A stretch of 64,000 nucleotides of DNA from Cyathus striatus (lineage: Eukaryota; Basidiomycota; Agaricomycetes; Agaricales; Nidulariaceae), in contig JAOVFP010000002.1 of the NCBI GenBank assembly GCA_025738555.1, positions 6,386,001 to 6,450,000 on the forward strand. Reading direction: 5' to 3'. The translations under genes and the position numbers were made by a program. Positions 35,614 through 46,329 of this stretch are shown in pieces. Within the stretch, counting starts at the first letter, position 1. Each line of letters starts with the position of its first letter. The notes below the pieces were generated by a model. It was not told the DNA's origin, made no database searches, and saw only the letters and a list, made by a program, of their open reading frames with translations.

Positions 35614-37246
35614 AGTGAAGTATCGATGGATTGGCGGGAGGATTTGGCACGGGACTATAAGTGTTCAAATATGCTATTCATACTATATTCGCCAAAGTCA
35701 CAGGGCTGTTATCAACAGCCATTATTGCCTGTTAAACGCGTCTGATGGAAAGAGAAGCTACCATAGCCTCAGCTAGATGCTGTAGCTCTGCTGTAAAACC
35801 TATTCTTGAAGCGTCCCATGAGGCCTCGATAGTACTTTAATTAGTTAAAATGTTGAGATCATGATGGAGATAGTATTGACTTCTACTATCTCGCTGGGGC
35901 TGCTTGACCTGCCAACTCGAGAACTTGGAACCAATCCCTTCGTGACGATTTATCGAACCGGCGGACTCACCACATATGTTAAAGAACCTTCCATCGCTAC
36001 CCGATTCGATGCCAGAAACGTTACTAGCAGTATTATTCTGGTATGTATTGCTGTAGATGATGTAGAGTATAAATTCTAACGCGTAAACCAACAATCGACA
36101 TTCTCTGGCGTGTAATTTCGGCGTCGGGACAGTGCAAGAGAGGAATTTAGAGGAATCCGGAGAATGAACGGAGCAGAAGACGCGAACAACCGGCCCTAGT
36201 CAGACGACGGAAATGATGTTGATGGCAGTTTACATGGTTCTCTTTGAGATAACAGCACCTGATCCTGATGAACGAATTTCAGAATCACAAATTTTGTACG
36301 GCACTGAGTTTCGTTCAATTATATCTCTGATGAGAAATATACACAGTACAGCACCGTCGACAACTACTGTAATTACTATTCTCCCGACTTGCTCCCGACC
36401 AGTGACCACCAAGTTTATAGTCTGTTCCTGCAGGTCGATGGGTACTTCGAGCCCTTCTCGATGCTCACTTTAAGTAAGTACTAACCTGAGGGTTCATTCA
36501 TTCCTAGCATAGCTATATATGTTTAGCAATAGTCAGCTAAATTGAAGTTATGTGTTACCGAGAAAATGTGTTACTATTTCGGTGGTAGAAATGCAGCATT
36601 GCACCGTTAAAGGTGATGAGCAAAATGTCGATTTTCGGTACTATGCAGTGCAGCTTTAAAATAGTACATGGCCAAAGTTTAAGAGGCTTTGGCGCGAGCT
36701 GGTTCTCAGAAGCTCTGGCGCCTAAGTGAAAGATATCATCCATCTGCATCTATCCATCACGCGCATGTAAGATACAAGCGCCAAAAGGCGCTGTCCCGCA
36801 GCAAACGCGAATCCTTCCATCAGCAAAAGATTGCTAACATCCATTAATGCGATGTCAATAACTTCGATGACAACCACGGTCTCCTTATCTTTTCTCTCAC
36901 GTATTGACTTATCAGAACCGAGTAAGGAAAACCAAGAAACAATAAAAGTAAAGAACAATACTTGTCCTTGCAGCTTGTGCGTGTCTTCTCTCAACTGATA
37001 TTAAAACCCCTATTCGGATCTGTATGTAAGTAATAGCGAAGGGGAGGTCGGATATTTTGGTGTGCTGTTGACTTTCTGACAGACGTCAACGCTCGACGTA
37101 TTACTATATGTTCGTCCCTAGCGTCGTAGGCTTAGTACTGACTCAAACCGAGGGCCAGAATTAAGTATTCAGTGCACCATATATTGACTGTATAAGCCAA
37201 GTATAAGTTCTATAGAAATTAAAAGTGTAATTGAGGTCGGCGGCGG
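35614..37246. repeat. Repeated upstream module between copy C and the disordered gene
   Basis: It is nearly collinear with 5518-7000. It contains a conserved block 'gcgctgtcccgcagcaaac' at about 36790 and ends in the promoter of the plus-strand gene. It separates two divergently oriented genes and is probably their shared control region, with added repeat sequence. Confidence 0.6.
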
Positions 37247-37263
37247 TATAAATACATCACGTG
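37247..37263 (+). promoter_or_regulatory. TATA box and adjacent CACGTG for the disordered-protein gene
   Basis: TATAAATA at 37247-37254 is followed by CACGTG at 37258-37263, about 270 bases upstream of the ATG at 37532. Copy 2 has the equivalent 'gtgtaaatacatcacgtgtg' just before Z2. Conservation of this block and its position support a core promoter; the CACGTG could bind a bHLH factor. Confidence 0.5.
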
Positions 37264-37531
37264 TGCACCACCCCACAGAATGAACTCGGCAAGACGGCAA
37301 AGTGTACCCCGGTGTCGGCACGGTCATCCCACACTGATTCACAGCATTCAGCGAGTCGGGCGTTTATCAGCGCAGTCCCCATCCTAGTCCCGGTCCTCTC
37401 TCCACCACCACTACCCACCCCCATTTCTTGTCTAGACCTCCTATATAAAACAATAGAAGTAAAAAAGACTATTAACCTACAATCCAGAAGAAACGAAGGA
37501 AAGAAAGGAAAGGAAGAAGAAAGAAATTAGA

Positions 37532-39153
37532 ATGCCAGCACCAGCAGTGTACGTTCTCGCAGTGGTAGGAGCGGTCGGGGCCGCGTTCGCATTCAAAGAA
37601 GTGCGTACACTACAATTCAAATAATTTTTATTTGTTGTATTCAAACCCACCTTTCTTTCTACCACCACAAAGTTCGTATACGAACCGGTGATAGCACCGC
37701 GAGTAGAGCGCTGGGCGGCAGAGTACCTAGCCAAGCGTGCAGCACGCCGTAGGACACTTACTGAGCCTGTTGCCAGTGTGCCCCTTCGAAGGCACCGTAG
37801 ACGCCGCTCAGACTCTGTGTCGAGCGATACTGATACAAGCGACGACGAGGGGCATGATAAACCCAAAGGCAAAGGTGTGAAACCAGGTGATTCCATCGAG
37901 ATGAACGAACTCGAAGTCCACGAGTGGAGGAAGAATGTTCATCGAAGTCGGACTGCTTCTGGGTCCAATAACAACAACATGCGCCAGCGTAAACCGTTTC
38001 CTAAGAAATTCCCCCTCGAAGAGGTACACTTTCTCTTCTCTTTCCTACTCTGCAGTGTGCTGATTACGTCCTTTAGCCTACACAAGAGCTGCCGTACACG
38101 CCTCTATCCCCCAGCCTCGTGCATGTAATAATGGACCCTAACGATTCATCCCCGCCTACTACCGCCTCGTACAGCACGTTCCCCAGCCGCGTTTCGACCC
38201 CTCCCGCTGTTGCGCGAGTGTCGTCTCTGAGGTCGGGGACGCCTTCGGGTTCTCCTGTCTCCTCTGCTGCTCGATCGACGACGTTAGAGCATACGCCGTC
38301 TCCTAGAGCCGCTGCTCAACAGACTTTATCTTCCGAGCAGGCAGCTGGCAGCCCATGCCCGTCCTCGCAACGCCCCTTATCGGACCTTACAGGCCTAGGA
38401 TTAACCTACCCCTCCACAGAGCACCCCCTTCCCTCCATCGCCTCCCTTCCATCCTTCTCCTCTTCCACCACAGAACACCCTCCTAACCCCTTCCATCCTT
38501 CACCAGAAACACAGACACAAACGTACCCGTACACGCATCCTATCCCCTCCCTCTCCCAAATCTACCCACAAGAACTAGAAGCAGAACGCGGGGTGGAATT
38601 TGTTTCTCCCCCTTCGTCTCGCTCGGAATCGCCTTTTATCGAGGTTGAAAGGAGTGCTAGTGCTGCCCCGTCGCTTTTAGGCTCGCCTGTGCACGTTAGT
38701 GAGCGTGGATTCGCTTTGTCCGGGAGGGATGGGGCCAGTTTAGGGAGGGGATCTCCATTGGGTAGAGATGGAGAAGGAAGATCTTTCTCCCCCCGCATCA
38801 GAAGCTCCCTTGCAACTTATCAATCTTTCTCATCCCCTTCATCCCCTTCCTCGCCTTTTGGAGAAGAGAGAATGGAATTGACGCTGAGAGCGGAGAACCC
38901 GTGGGTTGCTGCGTCCCCTAGTTTGTCTAGTGTTTCTGCTTTGGATGGTGCTGCAACTCCGAGGTCTGTTGTTGGATCTATTGGGTTGAGCGAGGAGGAG
39001 GAAGAGGTGTATTTTAGGTCTTTGTCTTTGTCTTCTGAGGAGCGTGGACCTTCCGCTGGTACGTTGCAATCTCAGCAAGGACCTCAAGGGCAAAGTCAAT
39101 CTCAACTTCTTTTCCCTAATCAACTTCCTCCGCACGAAGAAGAGGGGGAGTGA
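37532..39153 (+). CDS. Membrane-anchored, largely disordered protein
   Basis: Three exons (37532-37600, 37673-38023, 38077-39153) join in phase through GT..AG introns of 72 and 53 bases and give 498 residues. Residues 1-22 are a hydrophobic segment (MPAPAVYVLAVVGAVGAAFAF), a signal anchor or N-terminal membrane helix. 'FVYEPVIAPRVERWAAEYLAK' follows, then a basic RRHRRRRSDS stretch and an acidic-basic linker ending PLEE, then 'PTQELPYTPLSPSLV'. The remaining roughly 340 residues are rich in Ser, Pro and Thr and look disordered. I recognise this as an uncharacterised Agaricomycete family. A run of five G at about 39145 places the likely native C-terminus ('PRSPSSSSVSAFSDVDYLDDLEG..SGRSDESWAV', stop at 39304) one frame away, so this copy may be truncated by a one-base insertion or mis-sequenced. 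Confidence 0.75.
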
Positions 39154-39304
39154 GGGAGGACAGGGGCAGATTATTCAGCCCCCAATTGATTATCCCCGTT
39201 CGCCATCTTCGTCTTCGGTATCGGCCTTTTCGGATGTGGATTATTTGGATGATTTGGAGGGGAGTAGTGTTAGTGGGAGGAGTGATGAGAGTTGGGCTGT
39301 TTGA

Positions 39305-40552
39305 GCCTTTTTGGGGGGCGGGAGGGATTAAGAGAGGGAGTGGGGGGAAGGGGGGGAGAGTGTTGAAGGGAGGAAGAAGGAAGTAATAAGTGGGTCACCT
39401 TTGTGGGTCTGGGGTTGTTGTTGGTTGGTGGGGTCGGCCCGACCCTTTCTCTGTGTCACTCGATATCATCAACTGGCTGGCGTTTCTATCACTCGACTCG
39501 GGCTTCAAAGGGCATACTTACGTTCCCACCTTCAACGCTCCTCTCTATCACTCGACATTCAATACATCTAACTATTTCCAACTTTCTGCTTTATCACTCA
39601 ACATTCAACGTTCAAGCTTCACGGGCACCCTTACTCTGTCACTAGACTTCCGAAGGCCTCATCAACTCACTCAATACTCGTAATCACTCGACTCCACAGG
39701 AACATCTATTCTAACCCTCGTTGTCAACCTTGTCTTCCTCTATCACTCGACTTCAAAGGAGCCTTGGCCCCATTCAGCAACAATCGCAATCTCAAGACTA
39801 TCTATAGTATCACATCTCGTTCTCGTCCCGTTTGCGTTCCGGTTCCGGTCACCATTGTCAGCCTTCTCTTCCTTCCTCTATCACTCAAGGGCATGGTTCC
39901 CCTGGTCCCCTTCGGCAACAATCTCAATCTCAATATCGCATCTCTCGCCTCGTCCTGTTCGCGTTCCGATCCCGTGTTTCCTGTATATTTCTGTATCATC
40001 TCTTTTCATCTCTTCCATCTCTTCCATCTTATCTGTTCTCTTGCTTCCTTCTTTCTCATTTCGTCTCGTCTCGTTCACACTTACACACGCGCGCTGTACA
40101 ATCACATTTCACCGGCACCTCACATCATACTTTGTGCTTCACATCACATCACAGTACAATCTCCTCTTCTCTCTCGTTCTTCGTTGCTTTGTAAATGTTA
40201 TTTTTCTGTTTTTGGTTTTGGTTTTGGTTTGAGCGGGTGTGTCTAATAAATGTAATGTTGTTGTTGATTAAGTGTTTTGAGTTACGAATCGCGTCCACAC
40301 TGGATCTATGTCAATGTCATGTGTTGGTACAGACTATACATAGTGTACAGAAAGATTGGTGGTATAAATTGTACAGCATCGGGGGAGGTGTGCTATTCGG
40401 ATACCATGCCTCTATGGGTTAATCGTCGAATCCAGCTGCTGCAGAGACCAATGCTGCGGCTGCTGCTGAGCGGGGTTTGATGGAGCATTTGAATGGAGCC
40501 GGATGTCTACATCCCTTGCTTAGTATTACCTCTGAAAGGAGAGAAGGGGACT
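39305..40552. other. 3' region with degenerate short repeats, no gene seen
   Basis: From about 39440 to 39900 the phrase 'tctatcactcgacttc' recurs at least eight times with variation, spaced 30-70 bases. A pyrimidine-rich tract follows to 40200. Overlapping frames here change with composition and I support none. The stretch separates the disordered gene from the convergent P450 gene. Confidence 0.5.
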
Positions 40553-42464
40553 CACGTAACACCACCATGCTCATACGCCCCGGTGGGCTCAATTAACTCG
40601 CCATTCTCATCTACGGTCTTTTGAATGTCAAACACAGCAAGTATGGAGGCTACCGCTAGCCAGATACTCGACCGTGCCAGATGACGCCCCGGACATATTC
40701 TTTCCAACTATTAGAAATGAACTTGAGGGTGGAAGAAGGGGACATACCGACGTCCGAATCCAAACGCTACATCTTCGGGATTGCGTATGTCGTTGTTTAG
40801 TTTCCCGCCGGGAGTCACGAATCGGTCGGGGTTGAATGTTTCTGGGTCTGGATAGAGCGTTTCGTCGTGTAGCATTGCCCTTTCGGAACGTTAATCCCAG
40901 CATTAGGGGAAAAGAAGTAAAACATACTTGATGTTCGGGAGGAGAATGGATCCTTTGGGTATATGGTACCCATTATACACGTCGTCTTCTGTAAGCAGAT
41001 GCGCGACGCCAGTTGGGACGGTTGGTTGCCATCTATTCTTAATGTGAGAAGTAGGTATGGTAAGAGATAATTCTGACATACCGTAATATCTCCCTTAGGA
41101 TCGCTGTGATGTATGGAAGTGACGGAATGTCGCTGTGTACGGGAAGGCGCCCATTTAGCACTTCATCGAGCTCTTTCTGGGCTTTCTTTTGTGCTTCGGG
41201 GTAATTGACCATGGCAAGGATGAAGCTCCCGAATGCGGACACTGACGTGTCAGCCGCGCCTGAGGGGGATTAGGAGATGTAATGAGAAATGAGGTGTGTA
41301 CACACCAACGAATCCTTGTACCGAAATCTCTTTAATCATCTGAATGTACTTTCTCTTCTCCTCTTCATCCTTGATAGTCTCCGCCTCAGCCAGCGTCTGA
41401 GAGACAAAGCACGGGAGAATCGTTCCATCCCTCTACCGGAACCACATATGTCAGCATCCGCGGAGAGAGCAACACCCGGTGTCGAAGCAACGCACCAAAG
41501 CCTTCTCGGCAGCCCCGAACGGCAACGTACGAAGCGCAATCGACTCTTTCCTCCCCCGCTTCGCTCTCTTTTGAAAGCCGGCGCCTGGGAACCACTCAGG
41601 GATGTACCGCAGGATCGGGAAAGAGTCGACTAAAAACATCCCAGGAACGAGACAGTCCGTGATCAGTTCCATCGCTTCCTCCGTTAAGTTGATGTATGGA
41701 TCGTTCTCAGGGAGGATTTTGATGCCGTACATCATTGAGAGGGCTATTGATCCCACCGCGCTGTGACGCGTTAGTAAGTGCATAGGGGTAAAGACGGGGG
41801 ACATACTGTCGCATGTGTTCAAGGAATCGGTCGGGGTTGCGGAGGAGCTTTCCGAGCAGGACGTTGGTGTAAAGGATTTCGCTGGGTTGGTGGATTTGGG
41901 GGTTTTGTGGGTGGAAGTGTTGACTGAAAATCCGGCGGCGCGTTCGCCAGGATTCGCCGTAGGGAAGGATTCCAAAGGCGAATCCATAGCCTGCTCTGTA
42001 GAGAGATGAGCATCGATCTGTATCATGTCAAGGATGAAACTTACAGCTCCGTCAGTAGCAGTGTTCGTGGTCTGCGTTTCAGGTCAGAGTTGAAAGTGAC
42101 AAGTTGAACATGGATCGCACCTGCTGGAGTATATGGAAGACCGCTTCTCTAACAGATCCTGAGCAGCTTCATATGTATGGAGAATGACGATACGGTCTCC
42201 GAATATCTTGATGCTTACTACATCAGAGTCTAAGTAAAAGCATATCAGACGGGAAGCTCGGTTTGGGAAGACGAAAATCCACGTACTAAACCTACTCGCC
42301 CATTCCGAGTAGACTTTCCAGTGAGAATCTTTGGGGAAGTCTAGCAGATTTCCAATGAGTGGTAATCCTCTAGGACCAGGGGGAAGCGGAAGCCGCTTCT
42401 GAGAGCGTACGATGTAGAGGACGGTAAGAACCACAACCAGACCCACAAGGACGTCTACCAACAT
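40553..42464 (-). CDS. Cytochrome P450 monooxygenase 1
   Basis: Minus-strand gene of about nine or ten exons, starting MLVDVLVGLVVVLTVLYIV, an N-terminal membrane anchor, then the proline hinge 'LPLPPGPRGLPLIGN'. Splicing at GTACGT..TAG and similar sites recovers 'DVVSIKIFGDRIVILHTYEAA', 'RPRTLLLTEL', 'GYGFAFGILPYGESWRTRRRIF' (C-helix), 'YIPEWFPGAGF', 'VQGFVGAADTSVSAFGSF' (I-helix A-A-D-T), 'DETLYPDPETFNPDRF' and the haem-binding FGFGRRICPGRHLA, with Cys as axial ligand. The ORF ends 'GAYEHGGVT'. All expected P450 elements are present, so it should be an ER-anchored haem-thiolate monooxygenase, resembling the fungal proteins often annotated as O-methylsterigmatocystin oxidoreductase-like. The substrate cannot be read from sequence. 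Confidence 0.88.
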
Positions 42465-43295
42465 GGCGAATAGGCGGCTTTTAGGATCCCATTGTATGAA
42501 CGGGTCCCCTCTTTAAGAGTTGGTGTGGCCACCGCGGGAAGACAGGCACTATTCCCGAAACGTTCATGAAATCAGCCGCCAGAATTATGCGTCATCTAGG
42601 CCCAGGATAACTCGTCAAAAACGATCAGATCATTGGACGCACTGTTCGTCTTCTTGCCAACTTCTTGCTGCTTCTGCCGAGATAATCTCCTCCGACTTTG
42701 TGAGTGCGCTATTCTTGACTTGACATCTTGTCAATGTCAGGTTAGTGGGAGGGGAGTAACGCCAACAGTGCCAAATCGCGTACCTAGTATTTCCCCCGCC
42801 GACAGCTGTGAATTGTATATTTTTGACATACGGCGCCGCGGTCCAATTGCTACAACGATGATGACAAGAGGTGCAAGAGAAGCAGCACGCGAATGTTGCC
42901 ATCCATCAATCCATCAGCTGAGTTGGTGCTGCGACGTGCGTGGGCGGAAGCAAGAAAACATCCATGGGCCTACGGACTAGTCAGCACCATTAAGCCAAAG
43001 ATAAGCTCGCGTATAGTGAATAAATAAGCACGATTATGAGCGATATTCCTGAATTTCCCGATGCTTGCGTTCGAATCGTGGTCAAGTCACTTGGTTCCAC
43101 CTCGGTTTAAATGTGTTACAGTTCTTATTCGGTTTTGCTTCCCAATATCTACACAAAAGGCAGTATAGTACATTAATTACATCTAATGAATGTCATTTGA
43201 ATAAAGTAGATGATGGAGGTGAAAACATTTACCAAGTTCAACATTAATAATAAGATATGATTCATCGTAAGAGCATCACATGAAAAGAAGGCCAT
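42465..43295. other. Intergenic stretch between the two P450 genes
   Basis: About 830 bases separate the start of P450 gene 1 from the stop of P450 gene 2. Short frames occur on both strands but none resembles a known family. It should contain the promoter of P450 gene 1 and the terminator of P450 gene 2; I could not identify either. Confidence 0.5.
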
Positions 43296-45315
43296 CTATA
43301 GTAAGCGTGGTGTAAAAACCAAATTGCATTCCATCGAAGCCGGAAACATAACCTGAGACATCATTATAAGACACGGGAACTAAAAATAGAAAAGAATCAA
43401 CTCACAAAACTATCCTTCATCTCCATACTTCTCTCGTCTGTTTTTGTAGGAGCAACCACGTCGAAATTGCGCGAAATAGCAGCAACAGACAGTTTTAGCA
43501 TTGCCTGAGCAAGATGGTGACCACCGCACATCCTCGTTCCCGTTCCAAAGGGAATCATGTGCTGCATCATGCGAGACAGAACCTCCGGTTTTTGGTTCAG
43601 CCAGCGATCAGGCATAAAGGTCTCGGGAAATGGAAAAAGACTCTCATCACGATGCATAGACCACGCCTGCGTGCCGACGATTGTTCCCGGAGGAAGCTCG
43701 AACCCCATCAAGTCGTACGGTGCGCAAACGCCATCTTGCCTCTGTACACGGTCTGGAACGACGCGTTCGAGTAGACTCGGAGCTGCGCCATAGAGACGAA
43801 GACCTGCTTTTTCAATCAGCTTTTGTGTTTAACGAGGCGTGTCCAGCGCACCTTCTTTGATAAACGCGTTGAGGTACGGTAATTCCTGAAGCGTTTGGAG
43901 CTCAGGAAGCACTCGACTCTCAGGCATGGCTTCATCAAGTTCCATTTGAAGCCTCTTGGAGATGTCAGGCCGCCTACTGAGTTCCCAGAAAAAGTAAGAA
44001 AGAGACGTTGACGTGGTATCAGAAGCAGCGATCCTGTTAAGAACTTCATTAGTGCTCGTGCGGGGTGACCATGAGAGGAGGGTTTACATACATATGGCCC
44101 ATGCATTCGGAAATGATATCTTGGTCGCTCATAAGCTGGCTGGTGGAAGACCGGTGCTGTAAAAGCCGCTGCAGCATGGGCATCTTTTCCAAGTCTCCTA
44201 CGGTTATCTGGGGCCCTCCTGCATTCATCTCGCTCCTCATTTCATAAACACGCGCACTGACGAACTAGGAAAGGAGCTGGTTAGTACAAGAAAGGCGCGT
44301 ATATCAGAGCTCAAAACTAACTTCGGCCATAATTCGATCCGAGTCGCAGAGCATCCGCCACCGTTTATTGGGAATACGACAAACGATTTTCCAAGCCCAT
44401 GCAGGAACGATGCTGCGCTGTAGAAGTTTGAGATGCCGTTTATGAAAAGCAAGTGTGTGATACTTACAAGAATGCCACGTTTAGGGAAGTCGCTGATTGC
44501 TGTCGATAGCGGATCCTCAACATCAACTGCCCATTTTCGCACTGCTCCGAGGCGATATCCATAAGATGACGAAACAATCACGTCCACCATTAATTGTCGG
44601 AAGAGTGCTAAACACTCCAACGGTGATTTTCCAGAGACGGAATCAAGCGTCTAGTTAAACTTCAGCAAAAGGAGAAAGCCAAGGTTTAAAGTACTAACGT
44701 TAACGAGTTCAGAAAGTACTTCGTGTAACTCAGATTGGAACTTGACAACGTTGCTCAGCGAATAGTGGACCGCATAGCCCTTGCGTCTCGCCACATGCTT
44801 AGCATGATCTAACGTAGTCATCCTATCCTAAGATTAGCAATCCAACCTTCAAAAGAGACAGAAAAACGGCATACGCATGATCGTTATCATTTCTATCCGA
44901 CGTGAAAAGGGTAAGAAAGGAGAAGCTGGTGAAAGCATGATAAAACTCACGTCAGGAGACTCTGGTAGTACGAACTCTTGTCGAATTTGTATACGGTATA
45001 GACGTCCCGCATAGCTGTGCAATCGCGAAACACGACCTTCTTTGGGCCAACCCTTACCACCGGGCCATATTCTTGAAACAGCTGGTCGATGACTTTGCAT
45101 TGTCGAAGACGGAGAACGTGTACAGAAATCCAGAGGTCAGAGATAGCTGCATACCATGGCCCTGGGATGCTTGATAGAGGAGAGAGGAAGAGGTTATAAA
45201 CGCATTTAATGAGAAAGTACGCGAGTAGCATGAAAGGGAAGTTAAGAGTAAGCTTGATGAAAAAATTCCAGAGTGCAGTGGCCGAGATGGTAAAAAGCAT
45301 TGTCGGTACGCGCAT
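43296..45315 (-). CDS. Cytochrome P450 monooxygenase 2
   Basis: Multi-exon minus-strand gene. The first exon (44947-45315) has a membrane anchor, 'LFLSPLSSIPGPWYAAISDLWI' (proline hinge), and 'EYGPVVRVGPKKVVFRD'. Later exons give 'DHAKHVARRKGYAVHYSLSNV', 'MVDVIVSSSYGYRLGA', the helix-I region 'ASDTTSTSLSYFFWEL', 'FIKEGLRLYG' (ExxR, recovered by splicing out a short GTGCGC..CAG intron), 'ETFMPDRW' and the haem-binding PFGTGTRMCGGHHLAQ. A final 53-base intron leads to 'VMFPASMECNLVFTPRLL' and the stop at 43296. The layout resembles the pisatin-demethylase/benzoate-hydroxylase type of fungal P450. It is not a recent duplicate of the neighbouring P450: the anchors and haem motifs differ clearly. 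Substrate unknown. Confidence 0.87.
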
Positions 45316-45428
45316 TGTATCGGATGTTACGTCGGGTGCAGAGGTGAGGGTAGATGGATAGTAGAACGGTGGTGTTTTTCAAGATCACCTGAAAGACTTG
45401 TAATGATCATGGCGACTGAAAAGCCCTG

Positions 45429-45436
45429 TATATATA
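45429..45436 (-). promoter_or_regulatory. TATA box of P450 gene 2
   Basis: TATATATA lies about 114 bases upstream of the P450 gene 2 start codon, inside 'gctatatatacaggg' on the minus strand. The distance suits a fungal core promoter. Confidence 0.45.
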
Positions 45437-45592
45437 GCAGACTGGAAAGAGCGATGCTTATGAGCCACTCAATTTTGTTATTGACAGGCGTCAAGTGCCA
45501 CGGAAGTATCCAAAACTGGCTAGAAGCTTGAAAGAGATAGATTCTGTCAACCCGGAGGCATCGGTAATATCTTGAGTAAGGCTATTTCTGCT

Positions 45593-46329
45593 TTAGATTA
45601 ATAGAGAACGCACTTGACATATTTGAAATGGAGTTACGTCTTTACCGACCAAATCTTCCGCTACGTGCTCTAAATATGGGCTGGGAATGCGCCAGGGAGC
45701 TGCAGATGAATAACTGGAGTGGATTCTCCACTTCATGAGAGTCTTATGTCTCATTTTACACGGTATGCACCACTGCGGCATCGAGTCAATCGCTTTCCGG
45801 TCTTCCCGAAACCTCTCAATCGGAACGATTTCCGTTGAAATAGTTTTTGCCTTTTCGGTGCGGCTGGATCCTCGCGACTGTGGATACGAAGAGACGGCTA
45901 TTACAACTTTTGAACTACCGCTGCAAATAACACAGTGGGTTCCTCCGCCATAAACGCGGGAAAGTACCCGGTGGCTTGATAAAGCATTCCAACTTTCGCA
46001 ATTTTGCATTCTTGCGGAAAATCCACTGGGGTTGTCAAACAATCTCCAGCGCAAGAAGAAAAGATGAAGAGGATACTGTTTAAATCGAGTTTCCACTGTT
46101 CTACTATTTGACAATCATAACGTCGCCGCAATACGCTCGCTTGGCCGACGGAAGAATCAAAAAAGACATCAGGATCCACCATCAAGAGATTAGTTGAATA
46201 TGACGAACGTTTCAGAGATTCTGGGAATGATATCACATCAGTTGGATAGTTTTCAGAAATTGAGAAGACAGTGATGATTTCTCTTTCCATGTGTTGACCC
46301 TGAGGCCCTGCACTTTTCATTAACACCAC
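45593..46329 (-). CDS. Hypothetical locus, low support
   Basis: Two overlapping minus-strand frames (45901-46329, 142 codons, and 45593-46114, 173 codons) could be parts of one spliced gene. The first has 'VDPDVFFDSSVGQASVLRRRYDCQ'; the second has 'YGGGTHCVIC' and a two-cysteine 'CIPCKMRHK'. I recognise neither and could not settle a splice junction. It sits upstream of P450 gene 2 and in the same direction. Confidence 0.3.

Noticed and set aside
39764..40246. 160-codon plus-strand frame with overlapping frames on both strands
   Set aside because: The region is a pyrimidine-rich 3' flank and all frames are open because of composition. No family signature.
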